Shown: piece after piece, positions 33,425-42,778 of the stretch | Layout of the letters: the number at the start of each line of letters is the position of its first letter | Numbering within the stretch: position 1 is the first letter of the stretch | Origin: JAHZKS01 sp047404135 | Lineage (GTDB): Bacteria; Pseudomonadota; Alphaproteobacteria; Rickettsiales; JABSSG01 | NCBI GenBank assembly: GCA_047404135.1 | Contig: JBDOIT010000004.1 | Coordinates: 154,664 to 218,663, forward strand | Length of the DNA stretch: 64,000 nt | Reading direction: 5' to 3' | Translations under genes and position numbers: made by a program | Notes under the pieces: model-generated | Database searches by the model: none | What the model was told of the DNA's origin: nothing | Seen by the model: the letters and a program-made list of their open reading frames with translations, nothing else

Positions 33425-34669
33425 ATGAAAAAACTATATATCTCTTCTATCGCAATATTATTAACAAGTTCTTCACTTGCCGATCACCATATTCCTGGAA
33501 CATCTAACAACTTTGAATTAAACATTGGTGGTCAGATGTATTTCCAAGCTGGAACACGGTTTAATAGCTCAATCTATTCCATAACTCAAAATAATAAAGA
33601 TATAGGGTTTGACTCCTCTACCGCAGTGCATCTTTCTTTAAAAAGCACCCTTCCAAATAACTGGAAATACGGTATGCAGCTGGGTATCAGGGGAAATAAC
33701 GTATCTTCATCCAAGGCAGGAAGTGACTTTTTGGATCGTACCTATCTGTGGTTGGAGCATGATAATGTCGGAAAATTTGAATTAGGAAGTAATGCAAGCG
33801 CATCTACATCTATGGGAATAAATGGAATGTCTGTTGCTGTTGCATCTGGTGGTGCTGATGGCTCTTGGGGAAAATATATAAGCCTTGATACATCCGCTTT
33901 AGGTGCAACCGGTGTTAGTGAGGGGAATTTTTTAACTTTCCCTGGATTATTATTTAATGAAACAAACTTTGATTCTACCAATACTCATGAAAGATCTAGA
34001 AAGATCACCTACTACACTCCAAAATCGAATGGGTTCCAACTTGGTATCTCATATACTCCCGATGTAACGAATAATGGAGGTTCCTCAAGCACCCCCAGTA
34101 CAAGTACAACCGCAACCAGACAAGAAGGGAATGGTGTCTCACTTGGTTTAACTTGGGAAAAATCTATAGACATCAAGCAAGATGTTAGCCTAGCTTTCAT
34201 TGGTGAGCGCGGACAAATAGCTAGAAGTACTTTAGATAAAACAACTAACAGGAACTTCTACAAATCCCAAGCATTTGAGGTTGGTGGTAATTATAGATAC
34301 GATAAAATTCATCTTGGTGCCTCTTATGGGTATCATGGTAAAGCGAATCTTGAGAAAATTTCGGGTTTAAGCGATACATCCTTTTATACTCTAGGTGCTC
34401 AATATGAAATTACCCCCTCAACACGCACTAGTATTTCTTTCTTACATACTGAGAAATTGAAAAATAAACTAGATGTCGCTGGTATTGGAATCGAGACAGA
34501 TGTAGCAAAAGGAGCATTAGCATATGTAGATTTAGCGCATTTTAAAGCAAAACAGACTCAAAACTATTCTGCTGTTGCTTTTAATGCTCCTGGAAACGCC
34601 TCTATAACACCATCTATATATCAAAGCAAAGGCACAGCCCTAATTTTTGGATCACAACTATCTTTTTAA
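33425..34669 (+). CDS. Outer-membrane porin, first of a paralogous pair
   Basis: The 414-residue protein has a signal peptide (KKLYISSIAILLTSSSLA, cut near residue 19). The mature sequence is rich in Gly, Ser, Thr and Asn, with alternating beta strands such as FELNIGGQMYFQAG (about 29-42), RTYLWLEHDNVGKFELGSN (about 104-122) and a terminal strand ending in phenylalanine (GTALIFGSQLSF), the BAM recognition signature. It is a general diffusion-type porin of the Gram-negative porin superfamily. The neighbouring gene is a clear paralogue with the same strand motifs. Confidence 0.9.
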   Translation: MKKLYISSIAILLTSSSLADHHIPGTSNNFELNIGGQMYFQAGTRFNSSIYSITQNNKDIGFDSSTAVHLSLKSTLPNNWKYGMQLGIRGNNVSSSKAGSDFLDRTYLWLEHDNVGKFELGSNASASTSMGINGMSVAVASGGADGSWGKYISLDTSALGATGVSEGNFLTFPGLLFNETNFDSTNTHERSRKITYYTPKSNGFQLGISYTPDVTNNGGSSSTPSTSTTATRQEGNGVSLGLTWEKSIDIKQDVSLAFIGERGQIARSTLDKTTNRNFYKSQAFEVGGNYRYDKIHLGASYGYHGKANLEKISGLSDTSFYTLGAQYEITPSTRTSISFLHTEKLKNKLDVAGIGIETDVAKGALAYVDLAHFKAKQTQNYSAVAFNAPGNASITPSIYQSKGTALIFGSQLSF

Positions 34670-34751
34670 TTGACCTTTAAGGGCTATTCTTTATGGTTTT
34701 AGTAAATTGATAATAAATTCACTGTTTCCAATGAGATCTATATTCCCCGCT

Positions 34752-35966
34752 ATGAATTTCCATGCTAAATTTTTGTTAACAACGCTTTCTTTGTTTACTA
34801 TGCATTCTGTAGCAGATGTAGCACTTCAAAGTACAAACATATGCAAGGTCAAACTTGGAGCTGAGCTCAGCGTTGAAGCTGGAACAAGGATACAAGATTC
34901 TAAATATAGAAACACTCCAGTAACAGCCAATAACGGGGATATCGGGTTTAATTCTAATGTTGCCGCGCATTTAACAATAGAAAATTATACAGTTAACAAC
35001 TGGAATTATGGAGCTCAAATAGGCCTTACAGCAACTACCCAAGGTTCAGCAAAAGCAGGAAAACATTATTTAGATAGAACATATCTATGGACTCAGCATG
35101 AGGGCATAGGGCGCTTTGAATTAGGTAGCAATATAAGCTCTGCGGTTGAAATGCAAATCAAGGGCGATAAATCCGGTGGTTGGGATAACTACATTAGTGT
35201 TACCACTTCTGCAGGTGTTGTAAAAAATAACTTCTTAACAGCTGCAAAGCTTGTATTAAAAGAAACTACATTTAAAACACCAAATGAAAGATCGAGAAAA
35301 GTTACTTACTACACTCCTAAGATAAAAGGATTCCAATTTGGGGCATCTTATATCCCAGACGCAACAAACAATGGTTCCTCTATCTCAATGCCTACTGTGT
35401 CAACAAGCCCATCTAGGCAAGAATATAACGCTATAGCCGCCGGCGCTACTTGGGAGCATGAATTTGCACAAAAACAAACTCTAGAAGTTGCATTAGTGGG
35501 TGAATACGCTTCTGTAAAAAGAAGTACAACCGATGCAGCACAAGCCAGAACATACAACAAGTCGAAGGCAGTATCTATAGGGGCAACCTACGCTTATGAA
35601 GATTTGGAGATAAGCTCTTCCTATGGAAACCACTTCAAAACTAATACTCAGAAAATTGCTAATATACCTAACGCATGGTTCTGTGATTTAGGAGCAGCAT
35701 ATCAATTAACTGAAAAATTAAGTATTAATGGATCTGCCTTTTACAGCAAAAAATTCTCTAACCCTATCACTTTGCTTTCTATAGGAGCTGAGTATCAACC
35801 AGTCTCAGGAATTAAAAATTACGTAAAAGTTACAAATTTCAATATGAAGCAAAAGAAGACTTATACTAGTATTGCAAATAATGCAGTAGGCACTTCATCA
35901 ATCTCTTCCTCGGACCTTTCAAACAAAGGGACCGCTCTAATCCTGGGGACAAAATTTAAGTTCTAA
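34752..35966 (+). CDS. Outer-membrane porin, second of a paralogous pair
   Basis: From the ATG at 34752 the product is 404 residues with signal peptide NFHAKFLLTTLSLFTMHSVAD; in-frame ATGs at 34707 and 34731 would give less regular leaders. It shares the order and many motifs of the preceding porin: VEAGTRIQDSKY, DRTYLWTQHEGIGRFELGSN, RSRKVTYYTPKIKGFQFGASY, and a C-terminal GTALILGTKFKF. The pair is a tandem duplication that has diverged substantially, mainly in loops. Only about 80 bp separate the two genes, with no clear terminator between them. Confidence 0.88.
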   Translation: MNFHAKFLLTTLSLFTMHSVADVALQSTNICKVKLGAELSVEAGTRIQDSKYRNTPVTANNGDIGFNSNVAAHLTIENYTVNNWNYGAQIGLTATTQGSAKAGKHYLDRTYLWTQHEGIGRFELGSNISSAVEMQIKGDKSGGWDNYISVTTSAGVVKNNFLTAAKLVLKETTFKTPNERSRKVTYYTPKIKGFQFGASYIPDATNNGSSISMPTVSTSPSRQEYNAIAAGATWEHEFAQKQTLEVALVGEYASVKRSTTDAAQARTYNKSKAVSIGATYAYEDLEISSSYGNHFKTNTQKIANIPNAWFCDLGAAYQLTEKLSINGSAFYSKKFSNPITLLSIGAEYQPVSGIKNYVKVTNFNMKQKKTYTSIANNAVGTSSISSSDLSNKGTALILGTKFKF

Positions 35967-36103
35967 ACACGAGGCATGACTTTTTTACAATGTCGCTGCA
36001 GAAAAAAGAGAGTTCTTTGCATTTTACAACTTGCAATTGCATGTCCACCTGTTATGCTCAAACCTTGAAAGCAAAAAATGTAAAATTTTAGCTTTGCCTC
36101 CTC

Positions 36104-36141
36104 AAGGAAAAACCCACTAATTTATTAGTGGGTTTTTCCTT
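36104..36141. terminator. Bidirectional terminator between porin 2 and trxB
   Basis: A perfect 17-bp stem joins 36104-36120 to 36125-36141 around a TTTA loop. The left arm is A-rich at its outside and the right arm ends in T-rich sequence on the plus strand, with further T downstream, so it can end transcription from both convergent genes. It lies about 140 bp after the porin stop and 14 bp beyond the trxB stop. Confidence 0.93.
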
Positions 36142-36154
36142 TTTCTATCAACAT

Positions 36155-37114
36155 CTAAACCAATTCTTTTTTTGACTCTTTTTCTGAGATAAATCTCTCT
36201 GCTTCTAAAGCAGCCATACATCCACTCCCCGCAGCTGTCACTGCTTGTCTGTAGGTTTTATCCTGCACATCACCTGACGCATAAACACCCGGAACACTAG
36301 TAGCTGTACTATCTGATTCAGTAATAATATATTGCTCTGAATCCATCTTTAATAGACCTTTAAATAGTCCTGTATTAGGAACATGACCTATGGCAACAAA
36401 CACACCATCTACTTTAATATCCCTCTCTTTTTTTGTTTTGATATTCTTTAATTTCGCACCTGTAACTCCAAGGGGGTTTTCATCTCCTACAACCTCTTCA
36501 AGAACATTATCCCATATCACTTCTATTTTTTTATTAGAAAATAATCTTTCTTGAAGCATACTCTCTGCACGCAAACTATCTCTCCTATGAACAAGCGTTA
36601 CTTTGCTCGCAAAGTTTGTTAGATAAATCGCTTCTTCTACAGCCGTGTTGCCACCACCAACAACCATCACTGCCTTATTCTTATAGAAGAACCCATCACA
36701 AGTGGCACACCCTGACACACCAAAACCTTGGAATTTCTTCTCGCTTTCAAGCCCCAGCCATCTAGCCTGAGCACCTGTTGAGATAATAATTGTATCAGAA
36801 GAATATGTTTTTCCTGATTCTCCTGTAGAAGTAAAATTACTAGACTTTAAATCTACATCTTTAATATGGTCATTTATTATCTGAACCCCTACATTTTTAG
36901 CTTGTTGTTCCATCTGTTGCATCAACCATGGCCCTTGTATAATATCGGCAAATCCAGGATAGTTTTCAACATCTGTAGTTATTGTAAGCTGCCCCCCAGG
37001 TTGCATTCCTGTCACTAAAACCGGCTTTAAATTTGCACGCGCCGCATAAATTGCTGCAGTATAACCAGCTGGACCCGAACCTATTATTAACACTTTAGTA
37101 TGAAAATTATTCAA
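36155..37114 (-). CDS. trxB: Thioredoxin reductase
   Basis: The 319-residue flavoprotein has the FAD loop VLIIGSGPAGYTAAIYAARA (about residues 8-27), the redox pair in GVSGCATCDGFFYK (CATC, about 134-137), the NADPH loop VVGGGNTAVEEA (about 151-162) and the FAD segment GVYASGDVQDKTYRQ (about 276-290). It reduces thioredoxin with NADPH in the cytoplasm. Length and motifs are standard. It stands alone between the bidirectional terminator and the divergent DUF3576 gene. Confidence 0.95.
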   Translation of the reverse strand: MNNFHTKVLIIGSGPAGYTAAIYAARANLKPVLVTGMQPGGQLTITTDVENYPGFADIIQGPWLMQQMEQQAKNVGVQIINDHIKDVDLKSSNFTSTGESGKTYSSDTIIISTGAQARWLGLESEKKFQGFGVSGCATCDGFFYKNKAVMVVGGGNTAVEEAIYLTNFASKVTLVHRRDSLRAESMLQERLFSNKKIEVIWDNVLEEVVGDENPLGVTGAKLKNIKTKKERDIKVDGVFVAIGHVPNTGLFKGLLKMDSEQYIITESDSTATSVPGVYASGDVQDKTYRQAVTAAGSGCMAALEAERFISEKESKKELV

Positions 37115-37282
37115 TTTAACCTCTCTTAATGTTTTTTTTGTATTCTAGATAAATACAAGATAGCTCTCAACTACTTTTTAATAAATCACATATCACCCCT
37201 TCTCAATATTTATTTATTAGTTGCCGAATACTATTTTATGGTGTAATTTTCATACAATTATTTAGAACACTTAAGGTGGGCC

Positions 37283-37819
37283 ATGAAAACAAGAAAAGTC
37301 TTTGCTATCCTACTAACATCATCATTTTTAATAATAAACTCCTCTTACGCAGCGGTTGGATCAAAATATCCAAAATCTGCTCAAGACCTAAGGAATGAAA
37401 GAGTTGGCTCTGTTCTGAACAACTCCGATGGATCAAGTGGCTTTAATCTATTTGGTAAAAACGACAAAGAAGAGAGTTCTGGTGGATACAAAGGATTAGG
37501 AGTAAATGCATTCTTATGGAAAGCTTCTTTAGAAGTAATTGGATTCATGCCTATCGCCGTTAGCGACTCATCTGGAGGTGTAATAACAACTGAATGGTTA
37601 GAAGATCTAGACCACCCTGGAGAGAGATATAAAGTGAATATACTCATTCAAGACACCTCCCTTAATGTTCAGGCTTTAAAAGTATCTGTTTTCAAACAAA
37701 GATTGGCTGATTCTATATGGAGAGACACAAAGCCTGCAGAAGAAATAAGAGAAGACATTGAAGATAAAATCTTCACTAGAGCTAGAAGCTTAAAAATATC
37801 TCAAGAAAATGCAGGATAA
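37283..37819 (+). CDS. DUF3576 exported protein
   Basis: The 178-residue protein has a signal peptide (AILLTSSFLIINSSYAAVG, cut near residue 24) and the DUF3576 core: LGVNAFLWKASLEVIGFMPIAVSDSSGGVITTEW (about 72-105), a DDPGERYKVNI-like strand and RLADSIWRDTKPAEEIREDIEDKIFTRARSLK. The family is restricted mainly to alphaproteobacteria and usually lies directly upstream of leuS and lptE, as here. Its link to lptE suggests an envelope role, but none is established. A good AAGGTGG precedes the ATG. It overlaps leuS by 11 bp. Confidence 0.9.
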   Translation: MKTRKVFAILLTSSFLIINSSYAAVGSKYPKSAQDLRNERVGSVLNNSDGSSGFNLFGKNDKEESSGGYKGLGVNAFLWKASLEVIGFMPIAVSDSSGGVITTEWLEDLDHPGERYKVNILIQDTSLNVQALKVSVFKQRLADSIWRDTKPAEEIREDIEDKIFTRARSLKISQENAG

Positions 37820-40361
37820 TTACAATTTTCTAGAAATAGAGAAAAGATGGCAGAAACGATGGGATGATCTATCTGTTTTCTCTGCAGAAATAGATAATAC
37901 TAAGTCTAAATACTATGCATTAGAAATGCTTCCCTACCCTTCTGGGAAAATCCACATGGGACATGTACGGAACTACAGTATAGGCGATGTAATTGCTCGT
38001 TATAAAACTCAAAAAGGGTTTAATGTATTGCATCCTATGGGCTGGGATGCTTTTGGCCTGCCTGCAGAAAATGCAGCAATTGAGGAAAAAACTCATCCAA
38101 AAAAATGGACCTACGAAAATATCGAGAATATGAAAGAGGAGCTTCAAAGGCTAGGATTTTCATATGATTGGAACAAAGAGATTACTACATGCGACCCTTC
38201 CTACTACAAGCATCAACAAAAGATTTTTTTAGATTTCTTCAAGAATGGTCTGGCGTACAGAAAAGAATCCTTAGTAAATTGGGACCCTGCAGACCAGACG
38301 GTGCTTTCTAATGAGCAAGTTGAAAATGGCAGAGGGTGGCGTTCTGGTGCATTGGTAGAGCAAAAAAAATTAACCCAGTGGTTTATCAAAATCACTGATT
38401 TTGCAGATGATCTGGTGAATTCTCTAGAGACACTAGAGAATTGGCCAGATCATGTAAAATTGATGCAAGAAAAATGGATAGGGAAATCCCGTGGTTCAAA
38501 AATTAAGTTCCCTATAGTAAAGTCAGAAAAATATGTTGAGGTATACACTACAGTACCAGAAACAATCTTCGGAGCTTCTTTCTGCGCTATAGCATTTGAT
38601 CACCCTATCTCACAAGATCTAGTAAAGAAGAGTCCTGCTCTAAAGGTATTTATAGAGGAATCTAGCCTATCTGGAACCTCAGAAGAAGATGTAGAAAAAG
38701 CTGAGAAATTAGGCTTTGATACAGGAATTAAATTAACAAACCCTGTAAATCCAAACCACACGATCCCTCTATTCATTGCCAACTTTGTGCTGATGGATTA
38801 TGGAACAGGAGCTATATTTGGTTGCCCTGCTCATGATGCGCGTGATTTTGAATTCGCAACAAAATACAAGCTACCTATTAAAAGGGTTGTAGAAAGACCT
38901 CATAAAGACACTGACCTGCCTTTAAAAGTAGAGCCTTCCGACATATTGATAGAGTCAGCATTTTTAAATGATCTCACTTCGAAAGAAGCTAGAGAAAAAA
39001 TCATAGACTATTTCGAGAAAAAAAATATAGGACAAGCCACAACTCAATATAGATTACGTGACTGGGGTGTTTCCAGACAAAGGTACTGGGGTTGTCCTAT
39101 ACCTATGATACATTGCCCTAGCTGTGGCGTGGTTCCAGTGCGCGAAAAAGATCTTCCGGTTCAACTACCTGAAGATGTAACAGTTGGTGGCAATGGAAAT
39201 CCATTGGACCATCACCCTACATGGAAAAATGTTAATTGCCCTAAGTGCGGAAAGGGCTCCAAAAGAGAAACTGACACATTAGACACTTTCTTTGATTCTT
39301 CATGGTATTTTTTGCGTTACTGCAATAATGAAACATCAGATACTATTGATAGAGATGCAGTAAAATACTGGTTACCTGTTGACCAATATATCGGCGGTAT
39401 CGAACATGCTGTTCTACATCTTTTATACGCAAGATTCTTTGTAAAAGCTCTTTCTAAATGTGGTTACCCACATATAGACGAACCTTTCTTAGATCTTCTA
39501 CCGCAGGGAATGGTTACTCATATGAGTTATAAGGACAAAAAGGACAAATGGGTTGATCCTTGCGATATTGTTAATCAAGGTGGGAAGATAGTTCAAAAGC
39601 AAACTCAGGAAGAAGTCTTTCCATATCGAGTTGAGAAGATGAGTAAATCTAAGAAAAATGTAGTTCCACCGCTACCTATTTTAGAAAAATATGGAGCAGA
39701 TACTGCAAGATTATTTACTCTTTCTGATAGCCCACCAGAGAAAAATATAGAATGGACAGATTCAGGAGTCGAGGGATGCTACAAATTCTTGAATAAACTA
39801 TATATTTTTACTAAAGAGTTTATTAGAAATATCGATATCAACTTATCAACAAATTCTAAAGAATTAAGTGATTCTCAAAAATCTCTGCAGCAAAAACTTC
39901 ATTCCACGACAAAAACTGTATCAGAGAATATAGAAAACAAACATCTAAATAAAGCTATAGCCAGTATACGTGAACTTACTAATGGAATCTATAGATACAA
40001 ACTAAACTCCAACTCTGACAAAGCACTTGTGAAAGAAGCTTTAAAAGTCTCTATTCAACTTCTTAATCCTTTTGTTCCGCATATTACAGAAGAATTATGG
40101 AGCATTCTTGGAGAAACCAGAATCATAGTAAATTCTCATTGGCCATCTTATGATGAAGCGATGATACAACAGAATAGTAAAAAAATTGTTATACAAGTTA
40201 ATGGCAAATTGAAATTAGTCTCAAGTTTCTCACAAGAAGCAACTGAGGAAGAGATCAAATCTTATGCACTGAATGAAAGCAAAGTAAAGGCATCCATAGC
40301 TAACAAAGAAATACGTAAAGTCATATATGTACAGAACAAACTAGTAAATATAGTAGTATAA
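37809..40361 (+). CDS. leuS: Leucyl-tRNA synthetase
   Basis: The 850-residue class I synthetase has the HIGH motif as HMGHVRNYSIGD (about residues 48-59), a CP1 editing domain (about 220-410) with the TTVPETIFGA segment and the YGTGAIFGCPAHD site. It also has a zinc-like CPSC...CPKC region (about 438-480) and the KMSKSKKN class I motif (about 615-622). It charges tRNA-Leu. It is the second gene of the DUF3576-leuS-lptE-holA operon. Length is normal. Confidence 0.97.
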   Translation: MQDNYNFLEIEKRWQKRWDDLSVFSAEIDNTKSKYYALEMLPYPSGKIHMGHVRNYSIGDVIARYKTQKGFNVLHPMGWDAFGLPAENAAIEEKTHPKKWTYENIENMKEELQRLGFSYDWNKEITTCDPSYYKHQQKIFLDFFKNGLAYRKESLVNWDPADQTVLSNEQVENGRGWRSGALVEQKKLTQWFIKITDFADDLVNSLETLENWPDHVKLMQEKWIGKSRGSKIKFPIVKSEKYVEVYTTVPETIFGASFCAIAFDHPISQDLVKKSPALKVFIEESSLSGTSEEDVEKAEKLGFDTGIKLTNPVNPNHTIPLFIANFVLMDYGTGAIFGCPAHDARDFEFATKYKLPIKRVVERPHKDTDLPLKVEPSDILIESAFLNDLTSKEAREKIIDYFEKKNIGQATTQYRLRDWGVSRQRYWGCPIPMIHCPSCGVVPVREKDLPVQLPEDVTVGGNGNPLDHHPTWKNVNCPKCGKGSKRETDTLDTFFDSSWYFLRYCNNETSDTIDRDAVKYWLPVDQYIGGIEHAVLHLLYARFFVKALSKCGYPHIDEPFLDLLPQGMVTHMSYKDKKDKWVDPCDIVNQGGKIVQKQTQEEVFPYRVEKMSKSKKNVVPPLPILEKYGADTARLFTLSDSPPEKNIEWTDSGVEGCYKFLNKLYIFTKEFIRNIDINLSTNSKELSDSQKSLQQKLHSTTKTVSENIENKHLNKAIASIRELTNGIYRYKLNSNSDKALVKEALKVSIQLLNPFVPHITEELWSILGETRIIVNSHWPSYDEAMIQQNSKKIVIQVNGKLKLVSSFSQEATEEEIKSYALNESKVKASIANKEIRKVIYVQNKLVNIVV

Positions 40362-40366
40362 TCCAG

Positions 40367-40873
40367 ATGAAACATATTGCTCTTATTACATTCCTACTCC
40401 TTGCAGGATGTAGCTTTACACCTTTGCACAAAGCAACTGAAGAGAATTATGATATACTTGCTCAAATAAAACTTGGCTCTATCAGCGCTTCAAAAGCCTA
40501 TATATTCAGGAATTATCTCATTGAAGAGCTAAACCCTAATAGAATTGATTCAGAACAAAAATTCATTTTAGATATATCAGTAAGAAACTCTACACAAGAC
40601 CTGTTAGAACAAAAAGACACTACGATTTCTAGATCTGAAATGACTGTAGTAGCAAATTATCAATTTAAAGATCTAAAAAATAAAATTATTAAATCTGGAG
40701 AGATAAAATCCACAGTAGGATTCGAACAAAACCTCTCCTCGTACTCCTCATTCATACAAGAAAAGGAGGCGTATAAAAATGCATTAAAAGATATAGCCAG
40801 GTCTCTAAAAAGCCGTATAATTGTATCGTTGCTCAATAAAAATCTTATTATTAATGAAAATATTTCCAAATAA
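40367..40873 (+). CDS. lptE: LPS assembly lipoprotein LptE
   Basis: The 168-residue product begins with a lipoprotein signal peptide and lipobox LLAGC (cysteine about residue 15), followed by SFTPLH, typical of LptE. The rest has the LptE order of strands and helices (NYLIEELNP, FILDISVRNSTQDL, AYKNALKDIARSLKSRIIVSLL). It plugs the LptD barrel and brings LPS to the outer membrane. It sits between leuS (5 bp away) and holA (20-bp overlap), the conserved alphaproteobacterial arrangement. Confidence 0.87.
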   Translation: MKHIALITFLLLAGCSFTPLHKATEENYDILAQIKLGSISASKAYIFRNYLIEELNPNRIDSEQKFILDISVRNSTQDLLEQKDTTISRSEMTVVANYQFKDLKNKIIKSGEIKSTVGFEQNLSSYSSFIQEKEAYKNALKDIARSLKSRIIVSLLNKNLIINENISK

Positions 40874-41888
40874 CGAAAAGATATTTTTTGATAAAGGTTT
40901 TAACCAATATAAAGCAATACTAATTTTCGGACAGGATTCTAGCCTTGTACTAGAGAAAATTTCACTTTTAGAAAAGAAAATAATTCAAGAAGATAATAAT
41001 GCATCCCTCTCCAAGATCACACTTGATTATCATGATATAGAGCAAGATTATTCTATTTTCTTGCATGAAATACAAGCGATGTCTCTTATAAGAAAAAAGA
41101 AGTTTATCCTCATAGAAAACATTGCTACATCTATAAAAAAAGAATTTAAAGACATAATATCATCTTATTCTTCTGAGAATCTAGTGGTGATTAAAGCAGG
41201 GGTATTATCGCCCTCATCCTCACTAAGGAAATTTTTTGAATCCGAAAAAGACCTTGCAGCTCTGACATGCTATGCGCCAGATAACACACAAATCAAACAA
41301 CTACTTTTTAAAAAGACGCAGGAGAAAAAATTAGACTTACCGAGGGAATGTGTTGATTTTATTGTAAAAAACTCTGGAGGTGAATATTCCACAATTTCCA
41401 CTGAAATAGATAAAATATTATCCTATGCAGAAGATGGGAATGAAATCACTTTAGATATTGTAAAAGAGATATTAAGTGAGTCTTCAGAAAAAAATAGCTA
41501 TGACCCACTCATCAAAAATATTATCTCAGGAAATTTCATTGCTGCAGAAAAGGAATTCACTAAACTGACATATTCTGGTGTTCACGTAGTCGCAATATCA
41601 AGAAACATAGCCACTCACTTTATAAAGCTATTAAAAGTTAAAACTCAAATACTTCAAGGGAAAAATGAAAAAGAGGCCACATCCTCAATAAAGCCTCCGA
41701 TCTTCTTTAAGAACCTACTGGACTTCCAAGTAGGCGTAAAGAAATATTCTATACAGGATCTCGTCTTCGCTATCAATTCCCTCACTAAAATAGAAGAGAA
41801 ATGCAAAACTCAAAATATAGATAGCAAATTGCTTTGGGAGAGAGAGTTCTTTGATGTGTTTCTCGAAAGAACGGCTATTCAACCATAG
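40854..41888 (+). CDS. holA: DNA polymerase III delta subunit
   Basis: I start at the ATG at 40854 (344 residues, MKIFPNNEKIFFDKGF). An upstream start at 40821 would add 11 residues inside lptE without family support. Features are YKAILIFGQDSSLVLEKI (about 18-35), SLIRKKKFILIENI (about 77-90), SPSSSLRKFFES (about 118) and a C-terminal helical domain ending KLLWEREFFDVFLE. The delta subunit opens the beta clamp. It overlaps lptE by 20 bp and converges on cvpA with a 14-bp 3' overlap. Confidence 0.9.
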   Translation: MKIFPNNEKIFFDKGFNQYKAILIFGQDSSLVLEKISLLEKKIIQEDNNASLSKITLDYHDIEQDYSIFLHEIQAMSLIRKKKFILIENIATSIKKEFKDIISSYSSENLVVIKAGVLSPSSSLRKFFESEKDLAALTCYAPDNTQIKQLLFKKTQEKKLDLPRECVDFIVKNSGGEYSTISTEIDKILSYAEDGNEITLDIVKEILSESSEKNSYDPLIKNIISGNFIAAEKEFTKLTYSGVHVVAISRNIATHFIKLLKVKTQILQGKNEKEATSSIKPPIFFKNLLDFQVGVKKYSIQDLVFAINSLTKIEEKCKTQNIDSKLLWEREFFDVFLERTAIQP

Positions 41889-42765
41889 AGTTGTATCTGT
41901 TAATTTCTTTGTTCAAACTAGATATAACATCATGGTATCTCTTGTTTATTTTTTTGATATCCTCTGAATGGTATGACGCCCTATCGCTGATATATCTTTG
42001 ATACTGCCTGGCCATATCTTCAAGTATCTTTACTTTTTCATGAGGATCAGCGGATTGATCTTGTAGCTTTATTAGATCCTTTTGAGACATCTCGTCGAGA
42101 ACGGAATCTGGCATCATGCCAAAGACCCTGTTCAGTCTGTGTATATCTTTAATTCTATTATTTGGTAAATCGAACCCTCCCTTGCTATTTTTAGATTCCA
42201 TAATTGATTTATTTAGTATTTTACTAAAATTCTCTGGTATAAAATTCGATACTAAACCTGCCCCCCTAGATAGCAAAAGAATAGATTCTGAATTCTTTGC
42301 CCAACCAGGAAGACCATGGTTATCATAAAATACATCAGATTTATCTTTCACTTCGAGAGATGGGTATACAAGAGTCATAATGTGAAATACGAAGGATGCT
42401 AATATACATCCCCTTATTAACCCAAATAACAATCCAACAAATCTATCTATTAGGCCACCTGCTAAGGGGCTTACAAGAACAAATAACACTCCATTTATAA
42501 ATGACATTATCACAAAAAATAGAATAAATAACACCGTGGCAGTCACCACAACAGAGAGAGCATGACTCAACAAAAGCATCTCTATAATAGGAGAAAAAAG
42601 AAAGCCTAAGTTAAAAGCAAGAAAGGCTATGAAGATTAACCCTGCAAATGATATCGCTGATTTCACAAACCCTCTTAGGAACGCAAAAATTATAGAAGAA
42701 GCTAAAAAAGATAAAACTAATATATCAAACGATGTCATAAAAGATACGTCTAGGATCTTACTCAT
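41875..42765 (-). CDS. CvpA-family membrane protein with long cytoplasmic tail
   Basis: The 296-residue protein has four membrane spans in its first 150 residues (FDILVLSFLASSIIFAFLRGFVKS; FIAFLAFNLGF; VTATVLFILFFVIMSFI; GLLFGLIRGCILASFV), the CvpA pattern. It adds about 130 charged helical residues. CvpA is linked to colicin V production and to envelope homeostasis in other bacteria; its biochemical role is unknown. The tail is longer than in E. coli CvpA but similar extensions occur in alphaproteobacteria. It lies 13 bp downstream of maeB. Confidence 0.85.
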   Translation of the reverse strand: MSKILDVSFMTSFDILVLSFLASSIIFAFLRGFVKSAISFAGLIFIAFLAFNLGFLFSPIIEMLLLSHALSVVVTATVLFILFFVIMSFINGVLFVLVSPLAGGLIDRFVGLLFGLIRGCILASFVFHIMTLVYPSLEVKDKSDVFYDNHGLPGWAKNSESILLLSRGAGLVSNFIPENFSKILNKSIMESKNSKGGFDLPNNRIKDIHRLNRVFGMMPDSVLDEMSQKDLIKLQDQSADPHEKVKILEDMARQYQRYISDRASYHSEDIKKINKRYHDVISSLNKEINRYNSMVE

Positions 42766-42778
42766 TTTTCAATATTAT

